The notes beneath the pieces were generated by a model. That model saw nothing but the letters and a program-made list of their open reading frames with translations. It was not told the DNA's origin and did no database searches. From IMG/VR virus record IMGVR_UViG_3300025401_000034, positions 1-55,468 of that record: a DNA stretch of 55,468 bases; one strand, given 5' to 3'. Made by a program: the position numbers and the translations under genes. Positions 25,818-33,717 of the stretch are shown in pieces. The DNA is from a virus. Numbering within the stretch: the stretch's first letter is position 1; each line of letters begins with the position of its first letter.

Positions 25818-27380
25818 TTATTTTTCGCCAATCTCCTCCTTATACAGATTGAGCAGAATGTCGTGACCTTCTACACGCTTCTCTAGTTGCGCAAACATCC
25901 GCTTTTCTATATCGCTACCTTGTAAGTGTATCACAGTAACATTCGTACCTGTCTGTCCAATACGATCTGCTCTAGCAATGCACTGTAGGTAAGTCTCTAC
26001 AGACATAACGGGACCATAAAATACTACCGTATCCGCGGCTGTAAGCGTAACCCCATGAGATGCTGATTGAGGTTGAACTACTAGTATACGCGGGTTTGGT
26101 TCTGTTTGAAACCGCTTAAAGATATCGGTACGCTTATTAACCGATACGTCGCCATGAATTACCTCTGCGCCCACATTGTGCTTGAGAAGGAACTCGTGGA
26201 TGGTTTCAATGCTGTGCCTAAAGGGTGCAAAAATAATAACTTTTCTGTTGGTTTCTTGCAACACTTCTAGCAGGACGTTTAGTCGTGGGGCGCAATCAAA
26301 TTCAACAACCTCATGGGCATCCGTATATGCGGCACCTGCTGAAATTTGTAGCAACTTAGATACGCCAGCCGCGGCATTAACTGCCGTGATTGTTTCACCC
26401 GAAGCCTGCATAACCATGCGCTCCTTGAGAAGCTTATAGTACTTGACCTGCTGGGGTGTTAGTGGTATCTCGCGAGTCTCAGTAAGCACAGGCGGTAAGT
26501 CGGTACACTCTTCTTTAGTAAACCTAATGGCTGGTTGCAATGCCGCAAATACAGCCTCAGCTGCACCGCTCTTAGGAACCCACTTAAACTGCGTGAGCTT
26601 TTTCATCACCTTGTCACGCCATGCAGTGGCAAACTTAGGAACGCCAGTTGGGTTAACCAGCTTAGCTAAACCATACGCATCAACAGGGGACTGAGCTGAG
26701 GGAGTACCAGTCATCATCCATAGTAGTGAATCAGGACGAACGATTTTGTTGAGCGACTTCCATCGTTTAGTTGATGAGTTTTTATAGGCGTTAGCTTCGT
26801 CTACTATAACCAAGTCAAACCGCCCATCGCGTGCAACTTCTTCAGCGATTAAGTTTAATCCGTCGTAATTAACAATTACAAACTCATAGTCACCCTGAAC
26901 CATCTCGATACGCCGACTAGCTTGAGAATGGTGCGCCACAATTGCAGACCTGTGAATAACGCTATTAGATATACCACTCATCCAAGCGTCATGCATGATT
27001 GACAACGGGCACAAAATTAAACAACGTCTTACTTTCTTTAACCGCATTAAGTAGTCTGCTGCCCATAAAGCGCTCAGCGTCTTACCAGTCCCTGGGTCAT
27101 TAAATACAAACGCTTTGGGATTAAGCGTTAGAAAAGAAGCTGTTTCAATTTGGTGTGCAAAAGGTTTGTGTCGACCCGGCCATTCATAACGTGCCGTTAT
27201 CGGTGATGCTAAATCTTTTACTCCTAAGTTTCTTAATACTCTTACTTCTTCTAAACCCCAAAACACTGCCATCTCGTAGACACCATTATTTTCTCCAACT
27301 ACTTTACTGCGGGGAATAATGCTGTACTTATCGGGGTCGCGTGTCCTAAATACTAGAGCCTTGTTCTCTATTATTTCCAT
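25818..27380 (-). CDS. SNF2-type DNA helicase/translocase
   Basis: A 520-residue superfamily 2 enzyme. Seen motifs are a Q-like HQIETA (76-81), Walker A NDPGTGKTL (94-102), a DEAN box (IVDEANAYKN), MTGTPSAQ (motif III), and a C-terminal helicase part ending in ARADRIGQ (motif VI). The short spacing and RIGQ motif indicate the SNF2 group. It would translocate on duplex DNA and could remodel replication or recombination intermediates. It lies in the leftward replication block. Confidence 0.9.
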   Translation of the reverse strand: MEIIENKALVFRTRDPDKYSIIPRSKVVGENNGVYEMAVFWGLEEVRVLRNLGVKDLASPITARYEWPGRHKPFAHQIETASFLTLNPKAFVFNDPGTGKTLSALWAADYLMRLKKVRRCLILCPLSIMHDAWMSGISNSVIHRSAIVAHHSQASRRIEMVQGDYEFVIVNYDGLNLIAEEVARDGRFDLVIVDEANAYKNSSTKRWKSLNKIVRPDSLLWMMTGTPSAQSPVDAYGLAKLVNPTGVPKFATAWRDKVMKKLTQFKWVPKSGAAEAVFAALQPAIRFTKEECTDLPPVLTETREIPLTPQQVKYYKLLKERMVMQASGETITAVNAAAGVSKLLQISAGAAYTDAHEVVEFDCAPRLNVLLEVLQETNRKVIIFAPFRHSIETIHEFLLKHNVGAEVIHGDVSVNKRTDIFKRFQTEPNPRILVVQPQSASHGVTLTAADTVVFYGPVMSVETYLQCIARADRIGQTGTNVTVIHLQGSDIEKRMFAQLEKRVEGHDILLNLYKEEIGEK

Positions 27381-27573
27381 CTTCGTTTCTCTCTTCTTTT
27401 TGGTCGATGTAATCTTTTAATGTTGTTTGTTTTTTCTTCCCAAAGATTGCTTCAAAGTTTCTATCAAACGTTTCCATGGGTACACCTAATGGGCGAGGTG
27501 TGTCGCCTTTACCGCCATCTCTCATATCACTTGCTCCACTATCTACTATGTTGGTTGGTACGTCGTGTTTCAC
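27346..27573 (-). CDS. Small hypothetical protein
   Basis: A 75-residue charged protein with the core RPLGVPMETFDRNFEAIFGKK, a pattern I associate with short phage early proteins. The start is GTG, overlapping the upstream stop as GTGA. Its C-terminus overlaps the helicase start by 35 bases. No enzymatic motif is visible. Confidence 0.55.
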   Translation of the reverse strand: MKHDVPTNIVDSGASDMRDGGKGDTPRPLGVPMETFDRNFEAIFGKKKQTTLKDYIDQKEERNEDGNNREQGSSI

Positions 27574-27689
27574 CTTATTCTCCAGTACCTGTCCTTCGGG
27601 TTATTAAGCATTGCTTTAATAAGCTCATCTGTATTAAAGAACCATTGAATAACTTTCATGCCATCATGCTGCACGATTTCAAAGCTCAT
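27570..27689 (-). CDS. Tiny protein, paralogue of the one at 55.1 kb (39 aa)
   Basis: A 39-codon gene with ATG overlapping the upstream MazZ-like stop and its own TGA overlapping the next start as GTGA. The product shares MSF-x-I-x-QHDGMKVIQWF and then MLNNPKDRY with a 43-residue gene near the right end of the window. Conservation of an almost identical 12-residue core in two distant places indicates a real protein. Function unknown. Confidence 0.65.
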   Translation of the reverse strand: MSFEIVQHDGMKVIQWFFNTDELIKAMLNNPKDRYWRIR

Positions 27690-28138
27690 TCCATGTACTC
27701 CTTTGGTGGGCGATCATCGCCCTCGGGGTATGTTTTTGCATACAAAGTTAGCATGCGGATATTACACATCACATGTGCTAAGTGCGGTTGACCTGACTCA
27801 GGATCTATCTCTTCTCCGCGTTGCCACGCAGCTAAGTGTCGCATAGCACAAGCATAAGGCACAGACCAAGGCATTCCTTTAGCCCAGTTCCATGCATTGT
27901 ATTTTTTAGTGCCGTAGTCCCACACCCTAGCTTCATCTTCTAAAGTCCACAAGGGTATCAAACTCATGTTAGGTTTGTTGCTGTTATATCTAGCACCCGA
28001 ACCTTTAACAGTACTATTAACATCACCAATACCTTCTAATGGTGTTGCAGTAAATGAACCGTCTTTTTCTTTAACTACTAATACCGTATCATCTGAGAAC
28101 CAGCTATATTCTGTTCCCGCTCCTTCGTTTGGCATCAT
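27686..28138 (-). CDS. MazZ-like dATP/dGTP pyrophosphohydrolase (DUF5664 type)
   Basis: A 150-residue protein. Its core (GARYNSNKPNMSLIPLWTLE, EARVWDYGTKKY, MRHLAAWQRGEEID, ESGQPHLAHVMCN) matches the all-alpha MazG-related family that converts dATP or dGTP to monophosphates. In 2-aminoadenine (Z) phages this activity supplies dGMP and depletes dATP. No PurZ is present in the window, so this more likely serves nucleotide pool control. An AAGGAGG site sits one base before the first ATG, so translation may start at the second ATG (28135). Confidence 0.7.
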   Translation of the reverse strand: MMPNEGAGTEYSWFSDDTVLVVKEKDGSFTATPLEGIGDVNSTVKGSGARYNSNKPNMSLIPLWTLEDEARVWDYGTKKYNAWNWAKGMPWSVPYACAMRHLAAWQRGEEIDPESGQPHLAHVMCNIRMLTLYAKTYPEGDDRPPKEYME

Positions 28139-28144
28139 TCCTCC

Positions 28145-28402
28145 TTATTTGATAGAGCCATCTGACTTTCTTGGAAAACTTCTATTGGCGCTAGCGCTCT
28201 TAACTCGTAGGTTACTTCGCACCGTCTTACCACCTTTACTTAACGGCTTAGTGTGGTCTACATCGAGGTTATCCCCCTTATGCACTAGCCCTTCCTTTTC
28301 CATAATTCTACGAGCTTTGTTTCGTTGCGCTCTTTTCTTTTTTACTTTTTCTGTGCCGTCGTACGCTAGGTACTCGGCACGAAAATCTCTTTTGTAAACC
28401 AT
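28145..28402 (-). CDS. HNH-type nuclease-like protein
   Basis: An 85-residue basic protein. The C-terminal half reads DVDHTKPLSKGG, then NLRVKSASANRSF, which fits the first His, the Asn and the last Asn/Arg positions of an HNH core. The N-terminal half is highly basic. The compact domain without a zinc ribbon could nick DNA or be a degenerate DNA-binding version. It lies in the tight leftward block. Confidence 0.65.
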   Translation of the reverse strand: MVYKRDFRAEYLAYDGTEKVKKKRAQRNKARRIMEKEGLVHKGDNLDVDHTKPLSKGGKTVRSNLRVKSASANRSFPRKSDGSIK

Positions 28403-28411
28403 AACTACTCC

Positions 28412-28900
28412 TTATCTATTGTGCTCCGCTACCGCTTTGCACCAATCAATGAACTCCTCAACTGAGGTATTACTTCTAAAACCATTTACTGCTCTACATA
28501 CTAGCTGTATATTATCCGCCGTATAACTTCCGCCAGCAACTATTCTATCAATAGATGCGTTAGTTTTTGTTACTTTTCCTTTTTCTAGATAGCAGGTCAA
28601 ATCTCTGCCTGTAAGCGCGCATTTAAAATTTTGTTTTTCTAGTTGCGCAAGCACAATCTCGACGCTAAGTGCATCCCTTTTTCGACCTCCGTAGTACAAA
28701 AGTCTAGAGGCGTACCTTCTCCAATTACCACTTATCTTGTTGTACTGGTTTTCTGTACTTTCTGTTCCAGTTATGTACTTCCACTTGCCTTTACAAGACG
28801 TAGAACAAAACTTATGCACCCCCGATCTAGGCAAAAACTCTGTCTTACACACGGCGCAGTTTTTTCGTTTGAAAGTTTGAGGAGTCGCCCAACGCGGCAT
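28412..28900 (-). CDS. HNH endonuclease-like protein with zinc ribbon
   Basis: A 162-residue protein. Near the N-terminus lies a C-x2-C...C-x3-C ribbon (CAVCKTEF, FCSTSCKGKW). The C-terminal part (CALTGRDLTC, then SIDRIVAGGSYTADNIQLVC) is an HNH-like beta-beta-alpha core in which the first His is replaced by a D-R pair, as known in several phage HNH relatives. A selfish or host-DNA-degrading nuclease is plausible; activity is uncertain. Confidence 0.7.
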   Translation of the reverse strand: MPRWATPQTFKRKNCAVCKTEFLPRSGVHKFCSTSCKGKWKYITGTESTENQYNKISGNWRRYASRLLYYGGRKRDALSVEIVLAQLEKQNFKCALTGRDLTCYLEKGKVTKTNASIDRIVAGGSYTADNIQLVCRAVNGFRSNTSVEEFIDWCKAVAEHNR

Positions 28901-28908
28901 ATTATTTC

Positions 28909-29577
28909 CTATCTTCTTTTAGTGTTAAACTCGCACGACTTTACTGCGCACCAGCCGCATAACGGCGTACTAGTGGGGTTCCAAACATCATTAGCATAGC
29001 TAGCGGCTAGCTTTGCAACTCGCTCACGGTAGCGCCACCAATGAAATTCTACCTCGTCTAGGGTCATTTTGTGCTTAACTGCGCTACCTTTTACCACAAA
29101 TAACAGGGCTGAATTAACTTGCCGTATGTGGGGGAAGTGAGCAAACACCATCAAAGACATTAAAATTAGCTGGTCTTTGTCGGGGTACTTGTCATTGCCT
29201 GTCTTATAGTCAATGACCCAAGCCTTTAAGCCATCGTCATCAATGATAAGTAGATCGGCAATACCGCGTACCCAAACATCATCTGCCTTGAAGTCACAAG
29301 GGGATAGGTCTTCCCTAACCCCCATCTCATATTCGGCAAGCTTACGCCCTTCTTTCTTAAGCAGGCTATCCAAGATAGGCTTCATGAACTCGTGCTCAGG
29401 GGGTAATTGCTTACCGTCCCTGATATAAAACTCTGCTGATTCATGTACCTGTTTACCATAGATAGTGTGGACGGTATCGGTGAAGGGGTAGTTTTTAAGT
29501 ACCTTGACTTCATGGTAACGACGTGCGCATCCTTCGTAATCTTTGAGCCCTGAATGGCTCCACTTAATTGGTGTCAT
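28909..29577 (-). CDS. Cas4/RecB-like PD-(D/E)XK exonuclease
   Basis: A 222-residue nuclease. The N-terminal Cys17 (KDYEGCARRY) and a C-terminal cluster C207, C210, C215 (PLCGWCAVKSCEF) make the four-cysteine iron-sulfur pattern of Cas4/AddB. The active site is GIADLLI (Asp108), VIDYKTG (Asp123, Lys125) and Gln136. GKQVHESAEF supplies the helical His. It probably resects DNA ends during phage recombination and replication. It overlaps the next gene by one base (TAATG). Confidence 0.85.
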   Translation of the reverse strand: MTPIKWSHSGLKDYEGCARRYHEVKVLKNYPFTDTVHTIYGKQVHESAEFYIRDGKQLPPEHEFMKPILDSLLKKEGRKLAEYEMGVREDLSPCDFKADDVWVRGIADLLIIDDDGLKAWVIDYKTGNDKYPDKDQLILMSLMVFAHFPHIRQVNSALLFVVKGSAVKHKMTLDEVEFHWWRYRERVAKLAASYANDVWNPTSTPLCGWCAVKSCEFNTKRR

Positions 29578-29873
29578 TAGAATTTCGCTGTTCGTATGGC
29601 TTGTTCAAGGCGGTCGGCAAACCCACTAACGAATGACTCGCGGTGGTTAAGCTTGGATTCGCCCATGTCGTACAAGATAGCATGAACAATCTCATGCCAT
29701 AAAGTATTATGCTGACGCGTTGCCGCTTGTTTAGCGACGGCAATACGACCTGCTTCATAATCAAATGCGCCGCGGCATTCTTCAGTACCGACAAACACTT
29801 GATCGCACAACTCTACTTTAATCTTGCGCTTGCCGATTGTTACTGCCGTTGGTACTGCATATTGTTTGGTCAC
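29577..29873 (-). CDS. Small zinc metallopeptidase-like protein
   Basis: A 98-residue protein with a canonical HExxH motif (TLWHEIVHAIL, His60-Glu61-His64). An antiparallel strand pair (KIKVELCDQVFV) precedes it, as in SprT/ImmA-type minimal metallopeptidases. The start is GTG, overlapping the upstream stop. SprT-like enzymes can process DNA-protein crosslinks, which would fit the nuclease/polymerase context, but the substrate is unknown. Confidence 0.7.
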   Translation of the reverse strand: MTKQYAVPTAVTIGKRKIKVELCDQVFVGTEECRGAFDYEAGRIAVAKQAATRQHNTLWHEIVHAILYDMGESKLNHRESFVSGFADRLEQAIRTAKF

Positions 29874-30136
29874 TTCGTTAGCTCCTTTATTTGATTGATG
29901 TGTGGTAGTAAAAGTTCTAGCATACGTCCAGCGTCTTTACTATGCGCTGTATTTTTATCTATATACTCAGCTGCGGCAAGCAGTCTTCTTTCAGACCTTT
30001 TCAATATACCAGCAACGGTTGTCTTGCTACGATCAATGTGCTTTGCTATCTTATCTAGACTTGCACCCGTAGCCCTCATAGTCCTAACTATTCTTTCTCT
30101 GGGAGTTAAACAATCCCATATTTCATCATTTATCAC
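29870..30136 (-). CDS. HTH protein (sigma region 4/LuxR-like)
   Basis: An 88-residue protein with LTPRERIVRTMRATGASLDKIAKHIDRSKTTVAGILKRSERRL, a helix-turn-helix similar to the terminal HTH of sigma and LuxR factors. A helical tail follows. GTG start overlaps the polymerase stop. It may regulate transcription or help position the replication machinery. Direct evidence is limited to the HTH. Confidence 0.65.
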   Translation of the reverse strand: MINDEIWDCLTPRERIVRTMRATGASLDKIAKHIDRSKTTVAGILKRSERRLLAAAEYIDKNTAHSKDAGRMLELLLPHINQIKELTK

Positions 30137-32121
30137 TTCGCTTCTCCATATCGTTTGGCACAGCCAGTATCAGCGTCAAGAGGAATTCCTGACATATATT
30201 TAGGATCTGTTACCATCTGCGCGTGTACCCAAGTTTCAGCTTCTTCGGCTTCTGACTCGGGGACTAGTACTACAACTTCATCATGCACGGTTAATACACA
30301 CGGATACTTCTTTTGTATCCGTAACATACCATCCGTCATAACACATCGTGCTACTGCTTGCACAATATTTTCTACAATTTTACCACCATATAACCGCTTA
30401 GGTTTGTTCTTGTCGTCGCCCCCATACTGCCATTGGATTCTACCCTTGTTATCAGCGTGTCCTTCAAGGTTGGGGTAACGGATAGCCAAGCCATTAGGTA
30501 GTTCAATACCCTCTTTCCTAAACTTAATGCACTTATACTCAAACTCATTACCCCTAGATAAGCACGATAGAATAGAGTCATTACACAACTGCCAAAAAGC
30601 AACAACATCCTGCGATGTGTTGCGGTAGATATCAATAATCTTCTTGGCTGATACACAATGAATCAATAGCTCATCCTTTGTGCAGGTGTGCGGTATCTCT
30701 GCCATCTTCTCAAGGTTCTTCTCCCAACCAATAAAGTTTTCGATGTCCTGCCCAGTAACACCAAGCTGTTTAGCAAATGCTTTATCGTACATAGTGGGTG
30801 GAGCGCCAAGGAATCCAGTCAATAGCTGAGCCGCAAAGCTAGCCCAACCCATACCATAGCCACAACCTAAGAGAGCTGACTTAGCTGACTGGCGAAGATC
30901 AGGGTGCGATTCTTTTGTGAGGTTCGGGATACCGAACATCTGCGCACCGAACGCCGCATACGCATCCTTACCCGAGGAGAAGATACCAAGGAGGGCATCA
31001 TAGTCCGCGAGATACGCGAGAACGCGAGGTTCGATTTGGGATAGATCGCAGACCACGAGGGTATAACCTTTCGGAGCTTGAATAGCTTTGCGTAAGAAAG
31101 AGCCCCGCTTGAGGTTTTGAAGATTAAGCCCCGAACCCTTTGACGCAGACCAACGACCCGTGTGGGCTCCGTAGTAATTGAGCGGGACAGGTAGCGTACC
31201 TCGTTCTGAAATATCCACGAACCTTTGCGCTCGTGTGCGCTCAAGTGTCGACTTAACTTTAAGGCGCGCTTCACATATAAGCGATATGTCCTCATTGTTT
31301 GAATTAAGCAACGCTTGGAAGAGGGCGTCTGTTTTAGCGAACGCGTAAGTTTCTTTACCAGTAGTTTTGCTAATTTTTCTTGGTGGGGATACCCCCAATG
31401 ATATAAGCACTTCAGCAAACTGATCGTTACTAGCCAACGCCGTTTCATCAACGTTAACTTTTTCAAGGATCGCTTCGCGCTTGGCACGCTCATCAGCAAT
31501 GGCTTCATCTAACATTTCCTTATCAAGTTCAAGAACAGGGTTGATGAACATCTTTAGTGTGAGGTCAATAAGCTTTAGCTCACCCTTTGGGAATCCCCCT
31601 TCTAGTTCTTCGTTCAAACAATCAAATACCGCTTCACATAAGTAAACATCATGAAGACAGTATTCCGCAAGCTCTTCTTCTATGTTTAGCGGTAGCTCTT
31701 CCAAGCCGTCGGTAGAGTAGACTGCGTTGCCTTTTGGTGGGAGCTCGTAGTATTCTGCAAGCTTTGCGAGGCTGTTCCCGACTTCGACGCCCCTAAGAGC
31801 GCGAGCCATAGATAGAGAGTCAAAAATAAAAGCAGGACGCGCCCCATAAATCCACGACAGAATCGCCACATCAAACTGGGCATTGTGCGCAAGCACCGCC
31901 GTCCTACTCCAATCAATGTCATCCACCCATGAAGGCAGATTATCGTGAGTGACCCAATGCATCTGTTCGCCACCGTATTCTTTCCAGCCAATACCAAACG
32001 CTTTAAATCTATCATCGCGTATGTATTCCTCCGTAGTCATTTTGGAAAGGGTGTAATTAGCCCTGTCCCATCTTGTTTCAAAATCCACGACCAGTATGCG
32101 GTCGAATGGTTTGCTTGACAT
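30133..32121 (-). CDS. DNA polymerase, family A, with proofreading exonuclease
   Basis: A 662-residue replicative polymerase. The exonuclease domain has VVDFET (Asp13, Glu15), AHNAQFDVAIL (Asp84) and YCLHDVYL (Asp158). The polymerase domain has YYGAHTGRWS, motif A VVCDLSQIEPRV (Asp359), motif B RQSAKSALLGCGYG (Lys414, Tyr422) and motif C VHDE (613-615). There is no N-terminal 5'-3' nuclease domain, as in T7-like enzymes. It works with the primase-helicase encoded downstream in the same transcription direction. Confidence 0.95.
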   Translation of the reverse strand: MSSKPFDRILVVDFETRWDRANYTLSKMTTEEYIRDDRFKAFGIGWKEYGGEQMHWVTHDNLPSWVDDIDWSRTAVLAHNAQFDVAILSWIYGARPAFIFDSLSMARALRGVEVGNSLAKLAEYYELPPKGNAVYSTDGLEELPLNIEEELAEYCLHDVYLCEAVFDCLNEELEGGFPKGELKLIDLTLKMFINPVLELDKEMLDEAIADERAKREAILEKVNVDETALASNDQFAEVLISLGVSPPRKISKTTGKETYAFAKTDALFQALLNSNNEDISLICEARLKVKSTLERTRAQRFVDISERGTLPVPLNYYGAHTGRWSASKGSGLNLQNLKRGSFLRKAIQAPKGYTLVVCDLSQIEPRVLAYLADYDALLGIFSSGKDAYAAFGAQMFGIPNLTKESHPDLRQSAKSALLGCGYGMGWASFAAQLLTGFLGAPPTMYDKAFAKQLGVTGQDIENFIGWEKNLEKMAEIPHTCTKDELLIHCVSAKKIIDIYRNTSQDVVAFWQLCNDSILSCLSRGNEFEYKCIKFRKEGIELPNGLAIRYPNLEGHADNKGRIQWQYGGDDKNKPKRLYGGKIVENIVQAVARCVMTDGMLRIQKKYPCVLTVHDEVVVLVPESEAEEAETWVHAQMVTDPKYMSGIPLDADTGCAKRYGEAK

Positions 32122-32129
32122 TTGTTTCC

Positions 32130-32333
32130 TTAGTTAAATAAAAATACGCCGAATACGATTAAGATGACCGTACTAATATAAATAGCCCATGCCGCTCGCT
32201 GGCGTTTAATGGCTGGTATGTCCCCTATGAATGCCGTTTGTAATAGCTCCATATCACCATCAATTGCTGGGCGCAAGTCAGGGTTGTAGTTACTGCCGAT
32301 TTTAACTTTGCCTGTATCGTATGGAACTCTCAT
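32130..32333 (-). CDS. Small C-terminally anchored membrane protein
   Basis: A 67-residue protein with a polar N-terminal part and a terminal membrane segment (WAIYISTVILIVFGVFLF). The start overlaps the upstream small gene by ATGA. Tail-anchored proteins in phage early regions sometimes alter host membranes or exclude other phages; no specific evidence here. Confidence 0.55.
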   Translation of the reverse strand: MRVPYDTGKVKIGSNYNPDLRPAIDGDMELLQTAFIGDIPAIKRQRAAWAIYISTVILIVFGVFLFN

Positions 32334-32503
32334 ACACGACCTTCAGTTACCAAGCTTGGGGTATTTCGATAGGTTTCTAAATCGCGTTCGCGCGGGTGTG
32401 CCGTTGGTTTGTATACAGTATGTGGGTTAGGTGTTCGTGGTTGTGCCCATTTAATCGGGTCTGATTTGTTTTCTTCGATTACTTTTTTGTGGTTATTACT
32501 CAT
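32330..32503 (-). CDS. Small hypothetical protein (57 aa)
   Basis: A 57-residue charged protein rich in Pro, Thr and Arg (WAQPRTPNPHTVYKPTAHP). AGGAGG lies six bases before the ATG and the TGA overlaps the next ATG. The strong ribosome site and coupling support a real gene. Function unknown. Confidence 0.6.
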   Translation of the reverse strand: MSNNHKKVIEENKSDPIKWAQPRTPNPHTVYKPTAHPRERDLETYRNTPSLVTEGRV

Positions 32504-32517
32504 ACATCCTCCTTTGG

Positions 32518-32715
32518 TTATTCTTTGGGTCGTGACCCGCTTCGTACTACTTCTGATACTACTTGTTCAATGCTTATGTCAGAGTACTTTGTGATACCTC
32601 GATTACGCAGTTCCTTTTGTATTTTATATAAAGCTTTCTTTTCGATTTGCCTTACTCGTTCTCTAGTTACACCCAATGCAATTGCAATTTCTTCTAGCGT
32701 CATCCCAGTATCCAT
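32518..32715 (-). CDS. Stand-alone sigma-70 region 4 protein
   Basis: A 65-residue protein. Residues 4-36 match the -35-recognising region 4.2 of housekeeping sigma factors (MTLEEIAIALGVTRERVRQI, then EKKALYKIQKELRNRG). No region 2 or 3 is present. It could bind RNA polymerase at the beta flap and redirect -35 recognition, or act as an anti-sigma mimic or repressor. The next gene upstream lies eight bases away. Confidence 0.8.
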   Translation of the reverse strand: MDTGMTLEEIAIALGVTRERVRQIEKKALYKIQKELRNRGITKYSDISIEQVVSEVVRSGSRPKE

Positions 32716-32723
32716 AGCTGTCC

Positions 32724-32951
32724 TTAATTAAGAGTTCGGTTTGCCATATGTTGGTCAACATAATAGCCAGTAGTTACTGCCGCATCGTGTAACAGATCAG
32801 GGACTTCCCATTCTTCAATGTTAATTCCATAAATCCTAACCATCTGCGTCTCGTAGTCATAGCCAACCACAATAGCACAGGCATTAGACTCTTCATCCAT
32901 GCAGTCTTTTAAAATACTTTCTACTGCTTTAAATGTTTCATTCTGATCCAT
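32724..32951 (-). CDS. Small acidic hypothetical protein
   Basis: A 75-residue acidic protein (VESILKDCMDEESNACAIVVGYD, then INIEEWEVPDLLHDAAVTTGYY). An alpha-beta fold seems likely. It overlaps the VRR-NUC gene by 14 bases. No family recognised. Confidence 0.55.
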   Translation of the reverse strand: MDQNETFKAVESILKDCMDEESNACAIVVGYDYETQMVRIYGINIEEWEVPDLLHDAAVTTGYYVDQHMANRTLN

Positions 32952-33243
32952 AGAGAGCCTTTATTTCTAGTAGAGCGTCGGTGACATCGTATATGTTGTC
33001 TTCGTTTACTACAAGCGTGCGACCTTTAGCCGTTCTTATTTGCGCCATTTGTGCTTCTTGTAAAGGAGTTGGTTTGTTATTACCCGCTTTACATTCGATA
33101 GCAATAAACTGACCAAGGTAACAGCCCACAATATCAGGTACACCACTACGCCCAAAGCCTCCAGTAACAGGGTAGAAATAATACGCCCCAAAATTCTTAA
33201 GAACATTGACAACTTTCTTCTTTACTTTGGCTTCGGGTGTCAT
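32938..33243 (-). CDS. VRR-NUC domain nuclease
   Basis: A 101-residue minimal PD-(D/E)XK nuclease of the VRR-NUC type: GRSGVPDIVGCYLGQFIAIE (Asp37, Glu50), then CKAG (Lys52) and TPLQEAQM (Gln62). Phage stand-alone VRR-NUC proteins cut structured or crossover DNA intermediates. Together with the Cas4-like and SNF2 proteins it suggests an active recombination-dependent replication mode. Confidence 0.85.
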   Translation of the reverse strand: MTPEAKVKKKVVNVLKNFGAYYFYPVTGGFGRSGVPDIVGCYLGQFIAIECKAGNNKPTPLQEAQMAQIRTAKGRTLVVNEDNIYDVTDALLEIKALYGSE

Positions 33244-33437
33244 TGTAATTCCGCATTGCGTTTCCTTACTTCATCTATGCGTTGTAGACAAATGGCTATA
33301 TGGTTGAGCTGGTTTTGTAGAATCTCCTGCTCGTTGTAATAATAGGCTTTTAATGCAACGATAACCTCAGCTTCAAGGTTACATAGTGCCGCATTCTCTT
33401 TCATTATCTTGAGCATCTCAAGTTCACTTAACTGCAT
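33240..33437 (-). CDS. Small helical hypothetical protein
   Basis: A 65-residue predominantly helical protein (LEAEVIVALKAYYYNEQEILQNQLNHI region). Start lies inside the MarR-like gene's end, and its stop overlaps the VRR-NUC start (ATGA). Likely coupled; function unknown. Confidence 0.5.
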   Translation of the reverse strand: MQLSELEMLKIMKENAALCNLEAEVIVALKAYYYNEQEILQNQLNHIAICLQRIDEVRKRNAELQ

Positions 33438-33717
33438 TTTTTAATTCCTTTATCATTTTTTCTCCTTTTGCTGTAAGAGTGTAATGGATTAAGCGCATGT
33501 CTTTCTTGTCTGCTGTTCTTAAAACCAAACCTTTTTCAACCAAAGACTTAAGATACTTGTTGGCGGATGCTGAAGTAACCGCCTTTTGTTTATTAACCAA
33601 GGCGGCAATGCGACTGTAAATAGTTGGGGAAGTGCTGTCAATCAAGCCCAGCACATAGTCTTCCCCCCAACTTAGCCCAGCACTATCACGGATATACTGT
33701 GCGTCAAATATGCTCAT
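33424..33717 (-). CDS. MarR-like winged-helix regulator
   Basis: A 97-residue protein with a winged-helix core: a recognition segment (TSASANKYLKSLVEKGLVLR), a wing (DKKDMRLIHYTLT) and a C-terminal helix (AKGEKMIKELKNAV). It lacks the long dimerisation helices of full MarR proteins. A DNA-binding regulator of phage or host genes is likely; the ligand and operator are unknown. Confidence 0.7.
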   Translation of the reverse strand: MSIFDAQYIRDSAGLSWGEDYVLGLIDSTSPTIYSRIAALVNKQKAVTSASANKYLKSLVEKGLVLRTADKKDMRLIHYTLTAKGEKMIKELKNAVK

